From positions 62,001 through 126,000 of the forward strand of contig CAJUAA010000004.1 in the NCBI GenBank assembly GCA_910584205.1: 64,000 nt of DNA, in the 5' to 3' direction. Both the position numbers and the translations under genes were made by a program. The stretch's first letter is position 1. Every line of letters starts with the position of its first letter. This DNA is from an uncultured Lachnospiraceae bacterium. GTDB lineage: Bacteria > Bacillota > Clostridia > Lachnospirales > Lachnospiraceae. Positions 14,793 through 23,761 of the stretch are shown in pieces. The notes beneath the pieces were generated by a model. It was given only the letters and a program-made list of their open reading frames with translations, had not been told where the DNA came from and searched no databases.

Positions 14793-17553
14793 TTTGTTCA
14801 TCCATCAGCTGCAGTTCTTTTTTGACCAGTTCATATTCCTCTCTGCTGTCATAGGAACATTCACCAAAGCCTCCCAGGCTCACTTTCGCATATCCCATCT
14901 GGGGAATGAGAAAATCCAGAAAATCGCGGATCCTCTGCATATCCGGATGGATCAGATAGCCAGGCGCCTGTTTCCCCTCGAATTCGACTTTCCGATATCG
15001 CTTTTCCTCTGCGTCCATGTATTCCTTTACATCGGACACGAGGCAGTCCACGCCTTTGCGGCTGTCGTCCAGATAGTACATCCTGTGGTTTCCCTGATCC
15101 TGCTTCAGAAGGATCAGACGGTTCTGGATGCGTTTCCCCTCATATGCTTCTCCGGCCTCATACTGCCATACGATCAGAAGCTTCTGCAGCCGTCCTGCCA
15201 TATAATCGTTCAGCACCCGCTGCAGCGCCGCCTTGTTCTTCTGCACGGCCTTTTTCCCGGATTCGTTCCCGTCAGAATCCGTAAAAGACAGATATACCGG
15301 AAGCGCAGGGATATAAAACCGGTCCAGAATCTGATTCCGCGCCTGCTCTGCCGGATATCCGCCGAACTGGACCTTGGCCAGCCGGTACCGCTGTCTCGTC
15401 TCAAAGCGGTAGATCTGCGGCGACCACAGCCGCATTCCGTTGGGACCGGGCTGACGGCGGGCGGTCTGAGCCAGGATTTCCTCCAGATGCCGGGCCATGC
15501 GGTCCGTATCCGGGTGAATCAGATAGTCGGGCAGCATCCCGAACCCGAAGGGTTCGTACACCACGTTGTCCGATTCCACGGTCAGATAGACGTCCGGTTT
15601 GGACACAAAGGCGTACCAGTCCTGTGCAGGGTCGTTGAAGAAAAAACAGGCGTATTTCTCCTGGTCCTTGAGAAACAGAAGGGAATATCCATTCCATACC
15701 AGCTCCACCCGGTTCAGTTCTCGGTCCAAGTAGCGCTTCAGGACTCCGCGGACCCGTTCCTCTGTGATCGTTCCTGCCCCCAGCTCTTCCGGCATATTCC
15801 AGAGATTTTTGATCAGGACGCGTTCCGGCAGCGTTTCCATGGCCGCACGCGCTTCCCTCTCTTCGTGAACATCCTCGTAAACGTCCTCCGGAATGTTTAC
15901 GGCCGGCGCCTGCGGACACGCCTCTTTGCGGCAGATCTGCCCGGCGATGCAGTCCGCAATGACCGGAATATCTTCCCTCCCCAGAGGAAGCGCCGCCAGA
16001 CGCCGCGCAAGCTCCGCGCGGATCTGCGGATGGGATTCATAAGAGGCGGCTGCGATGGGCGCCAGCAGCCAGAAGATCGTTTCATCCTGGATTTCCGCCA
16101 GACGTTCTCCCGGAAAGGCCGGCACCCTCGGACTTCCGTCCCACCGATAGGCGATCTGCTTCGGGCAGAAGAAGATCTGCAGTACATGATCTTCAAAATC
16201 GATCTGTATGGGGTGCATGGAAGAGATGCCGCTTTCCTTCGGGTCCGCCAGCCTGGAGCCCCACTGAGGGGAGAAGGGCAGACGGTCGTTCAGATATTCC
16301 GCCAGCAGAATCTCCTGTCTGATCCCTTTCGCCTGAGGAAACGCCGCATTCAGATAATAGCGGGTATATGCCCGTATTCCAAGGTCAAAGCCGCCTTTCA
16401 CGACGGCGGTTTTCTCGTCTTCCTCACAGTCCGCCAGTACCTGACGGTCTTCCATGACCTGGCTGATCTGCCGAAGAACCCGTTTCGCAAAGGGCGCATC
16501 GCTGTGGCTGCTGTAATACTCCTGCAGCTTTTTCAGAAGATAAGTCCCGCTGCCCCGGGTGATCCAGTAATGGAGCACCTGCTCTTCCACAAAGGCTGCG
16601 TCGCAGAGCGCGTCCTGCACCTCTTTCCGCCGGAAAAACGCATCCATCTCCCGCTGCTCCTCCGGCGTCTTTCCCTCATTGGAAAAATACCCGGAGCTGG
16701 CGTCATAGGCATAGAATTCCCGCAGAAGTTCCCGGTAGCTGCTCCTGGGTTTTTCTCCAAGGCCGGGAATCCTGGAAAGAATCGTTTCCCTGAGGCTGCC
16801 GTAGAAAAGCTTCTCCTTCCCAAGCGTGGCGTTTTCAAGACGAAGATGGTTCCAGGGCACCAGGAAAACCTTTTCCGGAAACGTATGGCTGACGAAAAAA
16901 TACGTCAGCAGTTTTACAGATCTCGGATGGCGCTGGGACATCCCCTGTACAGGCCGGTCCGACAGATTGGAAAGCGTATAGTAATCTATGATTTTTCCAA
17001 GATAAAGCAGCGCGTCATCGTCCCAGTCGCTTAAGGACAGCTGCAGAAGCTCCCGGTAATCGTAGAATCCCGCCAGCATGGTGGGATCGCTTCCTTTGAA
17101 CTTTATGGCCTGCCCGCCCAGATACAGGATCCCGCAGATATGGTCCAGCCCGTAAAACGCCGCGTTGGCCTGTGTATGGATCTGCAGTTCTCCTGCGGTT
17201 TTCACCGCCTGTACGCCGTAGGCGAGGGACAGCTCGGTCAGAAATTCCCGGCATGGGGGAAACTCGGCCTGATGCTCCCGGACCGTCTCCAGCAGAAGAT
17301 CCGCAAACGGCTCTTCCCGGTATCCTTCCAGAAATTCTCCGGACACAAAATAATCGGCCCAGGCAGTCCGATCCTTCCTTCTCTTTCCGGTATAGAGCTC
17401 CCGGAACCTGCGGATGCCCGGCCTGTGCCGGAAAGGATTGTCCACTTCCGTGTTCCATCCGGCGCTTCTTCGTATCCCGCTGCCCGGCCGTTCATAAACC
17501 GCTTCCCTTTTCTCCTCGGCCTGGCCGCTGTATCTGTACTCCTCTCCTGCCAT
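14773..17553 (-). CDS. Large unrecognised soluble protein with a C-terminal internal duplication
   Basis: 926 residues, no signal peptide or membrane helix, and I recognise no family. The N terminus has an NPFRHRPGIRRFRELY motif near residues 39-54. The C-terminal third holds two copies of one domain: about 598-730 (VLKRYLDRELNRVELVW ... LPDYLIHPDTDRM) and about 776-920 (VLNDYMAGRLQKLLIVW ... APGYLIHPDMQRI). The YLIHPD motif, a preceding LVW/IVW strand and a following leucine-rich helix recur in both. GAGGAGG lies about 11 bases before the ATG. It follows coaD by 23 bases and is likely the last gene of that operon. Its stop codon lies inside the terminator stem. Confidence 0.8.
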   Translation of the reverse strand: MAGEEYRYSGQAEEKREAVYERPGSGIRRSAGWNTEVDNPFRHRPGIRRFRELYTGKRRKDRTAWADYFVSGEFLEGYREEPFADLLLETVREHQAEFPPCREFLTELSLAYGVQAVKTAGELQIHTQANAAFYGLDHICGILYLGGQAIKFKGSDPTMLAGFYDYRELLQLSLSDWDDDALLYLGKIIDYYTLSNLSDRPVQGMSQRHPRSVKLLTYFFVSHTFPEKVFLVPWNHLRLENATLGKEKLFYGSLRETILSRIPGLGEKPRSSYRELLREFYAYDASSGYFSNEGKTPEEQREMDAFFRRKEVQDALCDAAFVEEQVLHYWITRGSGTYLLKKLQEYYSSHSDAPFAKRVLRQISQVMEDRQVLADCEEDEKTAVVKGGFDLGIRAYTRYYLNAAFPQAKGIRQEILLAEYLNDRLPFSPQWGSRLADPKESGISSMHPIQIDFEDHVLQIFFCPKQIAYRWDGSPRVPAFPGERLAEIQDETIFWLLAPIAAASYESHPQIRAELARRLAALPLGREDIPVIADCIAGQICRKEACPQAPAVNIPEDVYEDVHEEREARAAMETLPERVLIKNLWNMPEELGAGTITEERVRGVLKRYLDRELNRVELVWNGYSLLFLKDQEKYACFFFNDPAQDWYAFVSKPDVYLTVESDNVVYEPFGFGMLPDYLIHPDTDRMARHLEEILAQTARRQPGPNGMRLWSPQIYRFETRQRYRLAKVQFGGYPAEQARNQILDRFYIPALPVYLSFTDSDGNESGKKAVQKNKAALQRVLNDYMAGRLQKLLIVWQYEAGEAYEGKRIQNRLILLKQDQGNHRMYYLDDSRKGVDCLVSDVKEYMDAEEKRYRKVEFEGKQAPGYLIHPDMQRIRDFLDFLIPQMGYAKVSLGGFGECSYDSREEYELVKKELQLMDEQKETPLS

Positions 17554-17576
17554 AGGTATTTCTTCCTCCTCTGCGG

Positions 17577-18068
17577 TTATTTTCCCGTCTTTTCCCGAAC
17601 CTTCTCATGTACTCTGCCGATGACCGGCTCCGGAACGAATTCTCTGATGTTTCCGCCGAAGAAAGCGACTTCCTTGACGATTGTGGAACTGAGATAGGAA
17701 TACTCCAGACTGGTGGCCAGAAACATGGTATCTACCTGCGGATTCATCTTGTGGTTCGTCTGCGCCATCTGGAGCTCGTACTCAAAGTCCGAGATGGCCC
17801 GGAGCCCTCTGACGATGACCGTCGCCTCCAGCTGTCTGGCAAAATCCACCAGAAGGCCGGAGAAGGACATGATCTTCACGTTGGGGATCCCCTCTGCCAC
17901 TTCCTTCAGCATGCCGACGCGTTCCTCGATGGTAAAAAGCGGCGTCTTTCCGCCGTTGTTCAGTACACCGACGATCAGTTCGTCCACCGTCTGGGAAGCC
18001 CGTCTGATAATATCCAGATGTCCCAGCGTAACAGGGTCAAAGCTTCCCGGGTATATTGCTCGAATCAT
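17577..18068 (-). CDS. coaD: Phosphopantetheine adenylyltransferase
   Basis: Penultimate enzyme of coenzyme A synthesis, 163 residues, the usual size. The nucleotidyl-transferase signature is in YPGSFDPVTLGHLDII (T/HxGH), with RGLRAISDFEYE and the C-terminal YSYLSSTIVKE segment also typical. It lies 15 bases after rsmD, the common rsmD-coaD pairing of Firmicutes. Confidence 0.97.
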   Translation of the reverse strand: MIRAIYPGSFDPVTLGHLDIIRRASQTVDELIVGVLNNGGKTPLFTIEERVGMLKEVAEGIPNVKIMSFSGLLVDFARQLEATVIVRGLRAISDFEYELQMAQTNHKMNPQVDTMFLATSLEYSYLSSTIVKEVAFFGGNIREFVPEPVIGRVHEKVREKTGK

Positions 18069-18083
18069 TTTTCTGTCCTTTCT

Positions 18084-18638
18084 CTATTCGTTCTTCTGCA
18101 GAAATACATGCTGATTTGTCTTGTATTTTTTATATTTGTACGCATGGTATCCCAGCTCCTCCAGATACGAAAAATCCGTCTCCAGAGAGGCTTCGATCAC
18201 AATGACCGTATAATCGTCCGCCAGCGTACTGTCTCTCAGGCAGTCAAGCGCCTGACGCTCCAGCTCCTGGCCGTAGGGCGGGTCCATGAAGATGATGTCG
18301 AAGGGTTCCTGTCCTTCCATCCGGTGCAGCGCGGTCAGCACGTCGCACTGCTCCACCTTCGCCCGGCCGGACACTTTCGTGAACGCCAGATTGTCCCGGA
18401 TACACTCCGCCGCCTTCCGGCTCTGCTCCACCAGAACCGCGTATTCCGCGCCCCGGCTCAGCGCTTCTATGGCGATCGCCCCGCTGCCGCTGAACAGGTC
18501 CAGGAACCGGCAGCCGGGGACGTCCGTCTGCAGAACATTGAACAGCGTCTCCCGGGTCTTGTCCGTGGTAGGCCTTGTATCCATGCCTTTTATGGTCTTA
18601 AGCGGCATGCTCCGTGCCGTTCCTGCGATCACTCTCAT
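18084..18638 (-). CDS. rsmD: 16S rRNA (guanine966-N2)-methyltransferase
   Basis: 184 residues. The SAM-binding motif is FLDLFSGSGAIAIEALSRGA (about 45-64) and the catalytic motif is DPPY. The N terminus MRVIAGTARSMPL is the standard RsmD opening. The ATG overlaps the stop of the upstream fusion gene by four bases (ATGA), with a weak SD, so translation is probably coupled. Confidence 0.96.
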   Translation of the reverse strand: MRVIAGTARSMPLKTIKGMDTRPTTDKTRETLFNVLQTDVPGCRFLDLFSGSGAIAIEALSRGAEYAVLVEQSRKAAECIRDNLAFTKVSGRAKVEQCDVLTALHRMEGQEPFDIIFMDPPYGQELERQALDCLRDSTLADDYTVIVIEASLETDFSYLEELGYHAYKYKKYKTNQHVFLQKNE

Positions 18639-20452
18639 CGTATCTGCCCGTTTCCGTAGATGATGTATTTGCCGGAGGTAAGCGCGTCAAGTCCCATGGG
18701 GCCTCTGGCGTGAAGTTTCTGTGTGCTGATCCCGATCTCCGCCCCGAATCCGAATTCATACCCGTCGGTGAAACGGGTAGATGCGTTTACATAGACGGCG
18801 GCCGCGTCGATCTCATTCAGAAACCGCTGGGCATTTTCGTAATCTGAGGTGACGATCGCCTCGGAATGCCCGGTATTGTAGCGGTTGATGTGGGCGATGG
18901 CTTCTTCGATGCCGCGTACGGTTTTGACCGAAAGAATGTAGTCCAGATATTCCGTTCCCCAGTCCTCCTCCGTGGCCGGAAGAACTCCGGAAGCGGCCTG
19001 CTGCGCCCGCTCATCCCCTCTTAATTCCACCTGCTTTTCATCCAGGCGCGCCTTCAGCTTCGGCAGGAAAGCATCCACGATTTTCTCATGGAGTACAATG
19101 GACTCGCAGGCATTGCACACTCCGATCCGCTGGGTCTTGGCATTGAAGATAATGTCCGCCGCCATATCAAGATCTGCGCTTTCGTCCACAAAGATGTGGC
19201 AGTTCCCCGTCCCGGTCTCGATGACCGGTATCCGGCTGTTCTCCACCACCGTCCGGATCAGCCCCGCGCCCCCTCTGGGAATGAGCACATCCACATAACG
19301 GTTCATCTTCATAAATTCCTGTACGGTTTCTCTTCTCGTATCCTCGATCAGCTGGATCGCGTCCTGCGGGATGCCCAGATGCTGCAGAGACGTCCGGATG
19401 GCTTTTACAATGGCGCGGTTGGAGTAAAACGCGTCGCTTCCGCCCCGGAGGATCACCACATTTCCCGCCTTAAAGCAGAGCGCAAAAGCATCTGCCGTCA
19501 CGTTGGGACGGGACTCGTAGATGATTCCGATCACACCCAGAGGTACCTTTTTCTGCCCGATCATCAGTCCGTTGGGGCGCTGCTTCATGGACCGGATCTC
19601 TCCCACCGGGTCCGGAAGCGCCGCCACCTGCTGCAGGCCCTCCGCCATGCCTTCGATCCTGCTTTCATCCAGCATCAGGCGGTCCACCAGCCCCGGATTC
19701 ATTCCGTTCTCTCTGGCCCGCTTCACGTCCTTTGCATTTTCCGACAGAATATAACCGCTCATATTCCTCAGCATCCCGGCCGTATGCAGGAGCGCTTCAT
19801 TTTTCTTCTCTGTGTTCAGAATCCGAAGGACGGGTTCCGCCTCCCGGGCATACTGTCCGATTTCTGTCAGTGTCTTCGGTTTTCTTTCCTCCGGCAGCAG
19901 GAGCCGTTCCTCCGTCACGATCATCTCCGGCAGGATGTCGTGGTCTTCAAAAGGCACCTCGTCAAATACCTGGAATTCAAATGCCAGGGCAATATGTACA
20001 AGTCCGGGATGCTTTTCCAGATAACGGTCGTAGTATCCTCCGCCGTATCCTACCCGATGGCACCGGACGTCAAAGGCAACTCCCGGCATCAAAAGCAGTC
20101 CTTCCTCCGTCTCACAGAGCGGACAGCTTTCCTTTGGTTCCATGATGCCGAAGCTTCCGGGTTCCAGATCCTCCAGATGTTCCAGAAAATAATAATGCAT
20201 GATCCCGTCCCTGTCCACCCGCGGGGCGGCCACCTTTTTCCCGTCTTCCCATGCCTGCTGCATCAGAAGCCTCGTCTCCACTTCCCTCTTTGCGTCCACG
20301 TAAGCCAGCAGGATCCCGGAGGATTGATATGCCTCCAGATTTGTAAAGCTCTTCCTGATCCGAAGGCTTGCTTCGTGCAGAAATGCAGGATCTGCCTGTG
20401 CCCTGCGCTGTTTTACTTCTGTCCTAATTGCCGTTTTTCTGTTTTTTTCCAT
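18635..20452 (-). CDS. proA: Fusion of 5-formyltetrahydrofolate cyclo-ligase and glutamate-5-semialdehyde dehydrogenase
   Basis: A 605-residue frame with two complete enzymes. Residues 1 to about 190 are 5-formyl-THF cyclo-ligase: basic N terminus, then LMPGVAFD and RVGYGGGYYDRYL near 121-144. Residues about 194-605 are gamma-glutamyl phosphate reductase (ProA): YESRPNVTADAFALCFKAGN near 312-331, RGGAGLI, and the catalytic Cys445 in GVCNACES. The join (LLLPEERKPKTLTEIG) has no Met. The DNA there contains CCGGAGGAAAG, an SD-like stretch that may be a relic of a separate proA start, but no start codon follows at a useful distance. The two enzymes serve unrelated pathways (folate; proline). It overlaps DUF896 by 29 bases and rsmD by 4. 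Confidence 0.93.
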   Translation of the reverse strand: MEKNRKTAIRTEVKQRRAQADPAFLHEASLRIRKSFTNLEAYQSSGILLAYVDAKREVETRLLMQQAWEDGKKVAAPRVDRDGIMHYYFLEHLEDLEPGSFGIMEPKESCPLCETEEGLLLMPGVAFDVRCHRVGYGGGYYDRYLEKHPGLVHIALAFEFQVFDEVPFEDHDILPEMIVTEERLLLPEERKPKTLTEIGQYAREAEPVLRILNTEKKNEALLHTAGMLRNMSGYILSENAKDVKRARENGMNPGLVDRLMLDESRIEGMAEGLQQVAALPDPVGEIRSMKQRPNGLMIGQKKVPLGVIGIIYESRPNVTADAFALCFKAGNVVILRGGSDAFYSNRAIVKAIRTSLQHLGIPQDAIQLIEDTRRETVQEFMKMNRYVDVLIPRGGAGLIRTVVENSRIPVIETGTGNCHIFVDESADLDMAADIIFNAKTQRIGVCNACESIVLHEKIVDAFLPKLKARLDEKQVELRGDERAQQAASGVLPATEEDWGTEYLDYILSVKTVRGIEEAIAHINRYNTGHSEAIVTSDYENAQRFLNEIDAAAVYVNASTRFTDGYEFGFGAEIGISTQKLHARGPMGLDALTSGKYIIYGNGQIR

Positions 20453-20651
20453 ATTTTTCTCCCAAATTTACGATAGTTCCATCCGGTTCCTTTACGTCAA
20501 TATTGTCAAGCTGGCTTTTCAGGTTCGTCCTCACCGCCGCGAGAAACTCCTGCCGCAGGAGCTGCTGCTCTTTCTTTTCCGCCTCCGTCAGGCCCTCCGC
20601 CTTCGATCTGCGTGCCAGTTCGTTGATCCTTGCGATCTTTTTCTCATCCAT
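20424..20651 (-). CDS. DUF896 family protein (YnzC-like)
   Basis: Small basic helical protein of 75 residues. MDEKKIARINELARRSKAEG is the hallmark opening of the DUF896/YnzC family, followed by LTEAEKKEQQLLRQEFL and the NLKSQLDNI segment. An upstream ATG at 20666 overlaps the proB stop, but GGAG five bases before the ATG at 20651 favours the shorter form, which matches the family length. It lies inside the proB-proA operon and overlaps the next gene by 29 bases. The exact biochemical role is not known to me. Confidence 0.93.
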   Translation of the reverse strand: MDEKKIARINELARRSKAEGLTEAEKKEQQLLRQEFLAAVRTNLKSQLDNIDVKEPDGTIVNLGEKYGKKQKNGN

Positions 20652-20662
20652 ATGTGCTCCTG

Positions 20663-21520
20663 TCATCCTCTCTTTTTGTCTGCCGGTACATCCAGATAGT
20701 CGATAAGGTAAAAATCCTCTGTCCGGTTGGCCCGGAACATGGTTCCGATCCGTTCCCCGTCCATGATCCGGTGTATGATTCCCATATCCGCGCCGTTGGC
20801 GATGATCATGTCCGCTCCTGCGGAGGTGGCCAGCTTCGCCGCGTTGATCTTGGTCGACATGCCTCCGGTGCCCACGTCGCTGGAAGAGCCCTTTGCCATC
20901 TGTTCGAAGCGCGCATCCACCCGGTCCACATATTCAATAAATTTTGCCTCGGGATTCCGGTTGGGATCGTCGGTGAACAGGCCGTCAATATCCGACAGAA
21001 GGATCAGAGCATCCGCCTGCACCAGCGCTGTGACGATGGCTGACAGCGTGTCGTTGTCGCCGAACTGGATCTCGTAGGTGGATACCGTATCATTTTCATT
21101 CACGATGGGGATTGCTCCCAGGGAAAGCAGCGTCTCAAAAGTGTTTTCCGCATTCTTCCGGTTTATTTCATTGACCAGCGTATTCTTTGTCATCAGTATC
21201 TGGGACGCGATCTGGTTGTATTCCATGAACAGCTTCTGATAAATCATCATCAGACGCGCCTGCCCTACGGACGCGCATGCCTGCTTGACTGCCAGCTCTG
21301 CCGGCCTCTCTTTCATACCAAGCGCTTTGCGCCCCACTGCGATGGCGCCGGAACTCACCAGGATCACTTCCTTTCCCCGATTGTGCAGGTCGGTCAGTTC
21401 CCGGACCAGCTTTTCCATCTTGATCAGATCCATCAGACCCGTATCCGGGTGTGTCAGAGAGGACGTCCCCACTTTTACGACAATCCTTTTTTTATCCTTT
21501 AATGTTTTTCTGAGTATCAT
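20663..21520 (-). CDS. proB: Glutamate 5-kinase (without PUA domain)
   Basis: First committed step of proline synthesis, 285 residues. The amino-acid kinase fold is shown by KRIVVKVGTSSLTHP, VSSGAIAVG, VNENDTVS and the SDIDGLFT segments. The C terminus ends soon after the kinase domain, so the PUA domain found in longer ProB proteins is absent; this short form is common in Clostridia. A GTG at 21529 is possible, but the ATG at 21520 has GGTGG at good spacing. ProA is encoded two genes downstream within a fusion. Confidence 0.96.
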   Translation of the reverse strand: MILRKTLKDKKRIVVKVGTSSLTHPDTGLMDLIKMEKLVRELTDLHNRGKEVILVSSGAIAVGRKALGMKERPAELAVKQACASVGQARLMMIYQKLFMEYNQIASQILMTKNTLVNEINRKNAENTFETLLSLGAIPIVNENDTVSTYEIQFGDNDTLSAIVTALVQADALILLSDIDGLFTDDPNRNPEAKFIEYVDRVDARFEQMAKGSSSDVGTGGMSTKINAAKLATSAGADMIIANGADMGIIHRIMDGERIGTMFRANRTEDFYLIDYLDVPADKKRG

Positions 21521-21616
21521 AATTTCCACCAGTCTGTCTTTTTCCCGCGGCTGCAGAATCGGGCATTCCGCAGTCCGACAAGTATAATTTACAACATCCT
21601 GGCTTTTCTGGCAACC

Positions 21617-22030
21617 TCAGCTTGTATAATTTTCAAGAAAATTATAAAGTTCTTCTTCATTCCGCAGATATTTTCCCTGACGGATCTCTTCCTGCAGCTC
21701 TTCAGGGAGCACATCCAGGATCACGTCGGTATATTCATAGATTTCGTCCTCCGGAAGCCGGTAGACCGTCACATAATCATCGTGGTTCCGGAGAATGTAC
21801 TCATATTCCGACGGCCGTTCCTGCGCCGTTTCCCCGAAAGGAGATCCCTGCTCCTGGGCCCGGACCGTCTGGTCCGGGGTCGTCTCCGCCGGGAGCATTT
21901 CCACCAGTTCGGTCCCTCTCTGATCCTCCGGCGGCGTGGCCTGATCCCGGCGCGTATACCATACGGCTGCCGCGATCACCACCAGAAATGCAAGAACCGT
22001 CACTGTAATTCCCCATGTTTTTCTGGACAT
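21617..22030 (-). CDS. Membrane-anchored protein with BofC C-terminal-like domain
   Basis: 137 residues: one N-terminal membrane helix (about 6-24), a Pro/Glu/Thr linker, and a C-terminal domain YEYILRNHDDYVTVYRLPED...LPEELQEEIRQGKY...ELYNFLENYTS. That pattern (Vy, T.I...LP, G, L..LE.Y.S) is what I remember of the BofC C-terminal domain, which in Bacillus is part of a forespore signalling checkpoint. It follows a SpoVB-family gene. Its ribosome-binding site lies in a hairpin. Confidence 0.7.
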   Translation of the reverse strand: MSRKTWGITVTVLAFLVVIAAAVWYTRRDQATPPEDQRGTELVEMLPAETTPDQTVRAQEQGSPFGETAQERPSEYEYILRNHDDYVTVYRLPEDEIYEYTDVILDVLPEELQEEIRQGKYLRNEEELYNFLENYTS

Positions 22031-22038
22031 AAATAAAA

Positions 22039-22077
22039 CCTCCTTTTTCCAGTATAGTATGAACTGGAAAAAAGAGG
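22039..22077 (-). promoter_or_regulatory. Hairpin enclosing the ribosome-binding site of the BofC-like gene
   Basis: The arms 22039-22053 and 22063-22077 pair over 14 of 15 positions with a 9-base loop. On the minus strand the 3' arm holds the SD GGAGG (22043-22039), and TTTTATTT follows. It starts five bases after the flippase stop. It could be a weak terminator, an RBS-masking switch, or both. Confidence 0.6.
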
Positions 22078-22082
22078 ATTAT

Positions 22083-23744
22083 TCACATCAGATGCAGTTT
22101 TTTCGCGGCAGACAGCAGAAGGCTGCCTTTTGGCATGGCAAGGATCTCTTCCTCTTTCAGCCCCTTTAACAAAAGCAGTGAAATTCCGTACACCAGCACG
22201 GCGCACAGACAGGCGGCCAGTGTTGCGGCGGTGTTGTTCCTGGCAAGGGCCATAAGCCCCGTATGGGTTCCATATGCCGCCGCGCCCATGAGCGCCGACG
22301 CGGCCATGGGGATCAGGAAGGTCCGCATCCATTCCTGCCGGTACCTCATATATCTGGCGATGGACCTGGAATTCAGTACGCATATGAGAAACGCGAAGAA
22401 AATATTCGCCCATACGACCGCATAGATGTTCAGATCCGTCCACAGGATGAGGCCCACCAGAAGCAGCACATGCAGCACAAGCGCAATGGCCGCGTGGATG
22501 ACCGGAAAGCGCATCCGGTCCAGCCCCTGCAGGATTCCGTTGGTCAGCGTGGACATGCCATAGAGCACCACGGACAGCGTTCCCACCTGAAGAAGCCCTG
22601 CCGATATCTGGATATGGCTTCTGGCGCCGAAGAGCATCTGAAGGATCGGCTCCGCCAGTACGGAAAGCCCCACTGCGCAGGGAATGCAGACAATCATGAC
22701 AAAGCGAATGGCGTTGTCTGTCTTCCTGCGCATCTGCCTCCGGTCCTTGTTGACCCTGGCTCTGGTCAGAACCGGGATCGTGGAGGACGCCATGGCCGAT
22801 GCCACCGCAATGGGGACATTGGTCAGCACCTTATATTCTCCGCTGAAAATTCCCCACAATTCGTCAATCTTCATGCTGTCGTATTTTTTCCAGGCCATCA
22901 GATGCTTGAAAATGCCCTGGTCGATGATGCCGCTCAGATTATACACAGCAGTACTTAAAATGACCGGAAGGATCGTCACCATCAGAAGCCCGTAGATCTC
23001 CATGGTGGATTCCACTCTCCCGCTCCGGTCCATGTTTTTCTTCCGGTTCATGAACCTGCTGTACGCCAATATGATAAAGACCAGGAACAGCAGTCCCACA
23101 AACGCTCCGGCTCCCGTGCCGAAGGTGCTTCCCGCCGCACCGTACGCGTAAGCCATGATCTCTGTAGAATACAGCGCATCCAGCTTTGCACCGTATCGGA
23201 ACAGCGCCCACGCCGCGCCGATGCTGGCCGCCGCATTGATGACCTGCTCCACGATCTGCGATATGGCGGTGGGGATCATGGACCCCAGTCCCTGAAAATA
23301 TCCGCGAATGCACCCCATCAAAGCCACGATCAGGATCGTTGGCGCCAGCACCTGAAGCGCCAGACGGCTCTCAGGCGTGCTCACGACCACTTCGCTGAAA
23401 AATCCGGCTCCGAAATAGATCAGGAGCGCTCCGAGCCCGCCGGACACCACTGCAAATACAAGCGTACACTGAAAAATCTTATATGCGCTTCTCACCCTTC
23501 CCTTCGCCATCCGCGCGGATACCAGCTTGGACACTGCCAGGGGCAGGCTGAAGGAGGAGATGAGCAGGATCATGGAATACACTTCATAAGCGGCAGAATA
23601 ATAGCTGTTGCCCACCGGCCCCAGTATCCTTGTGACCGGGATCCGGTATGCCAGCCCGATCACCCGGACCAGAATGGAGGCCACTGCCAGGATACTGCCC
23701 TGCACAATGAAATTGGATCCCCGTTTCCGTTTCTTTGTTCCCAT
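22083..23744 (-). CDS. SpoVB/MurJ-family lipid flippase
   Basis: Polytopic membrane protein of 553 residues with about 14 predicted helices, of the MVF/polysaccharide-transport family. The N-terminal segment FIVQGSILAVASILVRVIGLAYRIPVTRILG and the later GYFQGLGSMIPTAISQIVEQ match SpoVB-like proteins. It is predicted to flip undecaprenyl-linked precursors. It follows ybeY by 17 bases in the yqfC-yqfD-phoH-ybeY series, which favours a SpoVB-type role, though the general lipid II flippase cannot be excluded. Confidence 0.88.
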   Translation of the reverse strand: MGTKKRKRGSNFIVQGSILAVASILVRVIGLAYRIPVTRILGPVGNSYYSAAYEVYSMILLISSFSLPLAVSKLVSARMAKGRVRSAYKIFQCTLVFAVVSGGLGALLIYFGAGFFSEVVVSTPESRLALQVLAPTILIVALMGCIRGYFQGLGSMIPTAISQIVEQVINAAASIGAAWALFRYGAKLDALYSTEIMAYAYGAAGSTFGTGAGAFVGLLFLVFIILAYSRFMNRKKNMDRSGRVESTMEIYGLLMVTILPVILSTAVYNLSGIIDQGIFKHLMAWKKYDSMKIDELWGIFSGEYKVLTNVPIAVASAMASSTIPVLTRARVNKDRRQMRRKTDNAIRFVMIVCIPCAVGLSVLAEPILQMLFGARSHIQISAGLLQVGTLSVVLYGMSTLTNGILQGLDRMRFPVIHAAIALVLHVLLLVGLILWTDLNIYAVVWANIFFAFLICVLNSRSIARYMRYRQEWMRTFLIPMAASALMGAAAYGTHTGLMALARNNTAATLAACLCAVLVYGISLLLLKGLKEEEILAMPKGSLLLSAAKKLHLM

Positions 23745-23761
23745 CGATTCTATAATCCTCT

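Noticed and set aside
14794..17034. Long open frame of 746 codons on the plus strand
   Set aside because: It lies opposite the 926-residue minus-strand gene, has no SD, and its composition (many Arg, His, Pro, Phe) is that of an antisense shadow.
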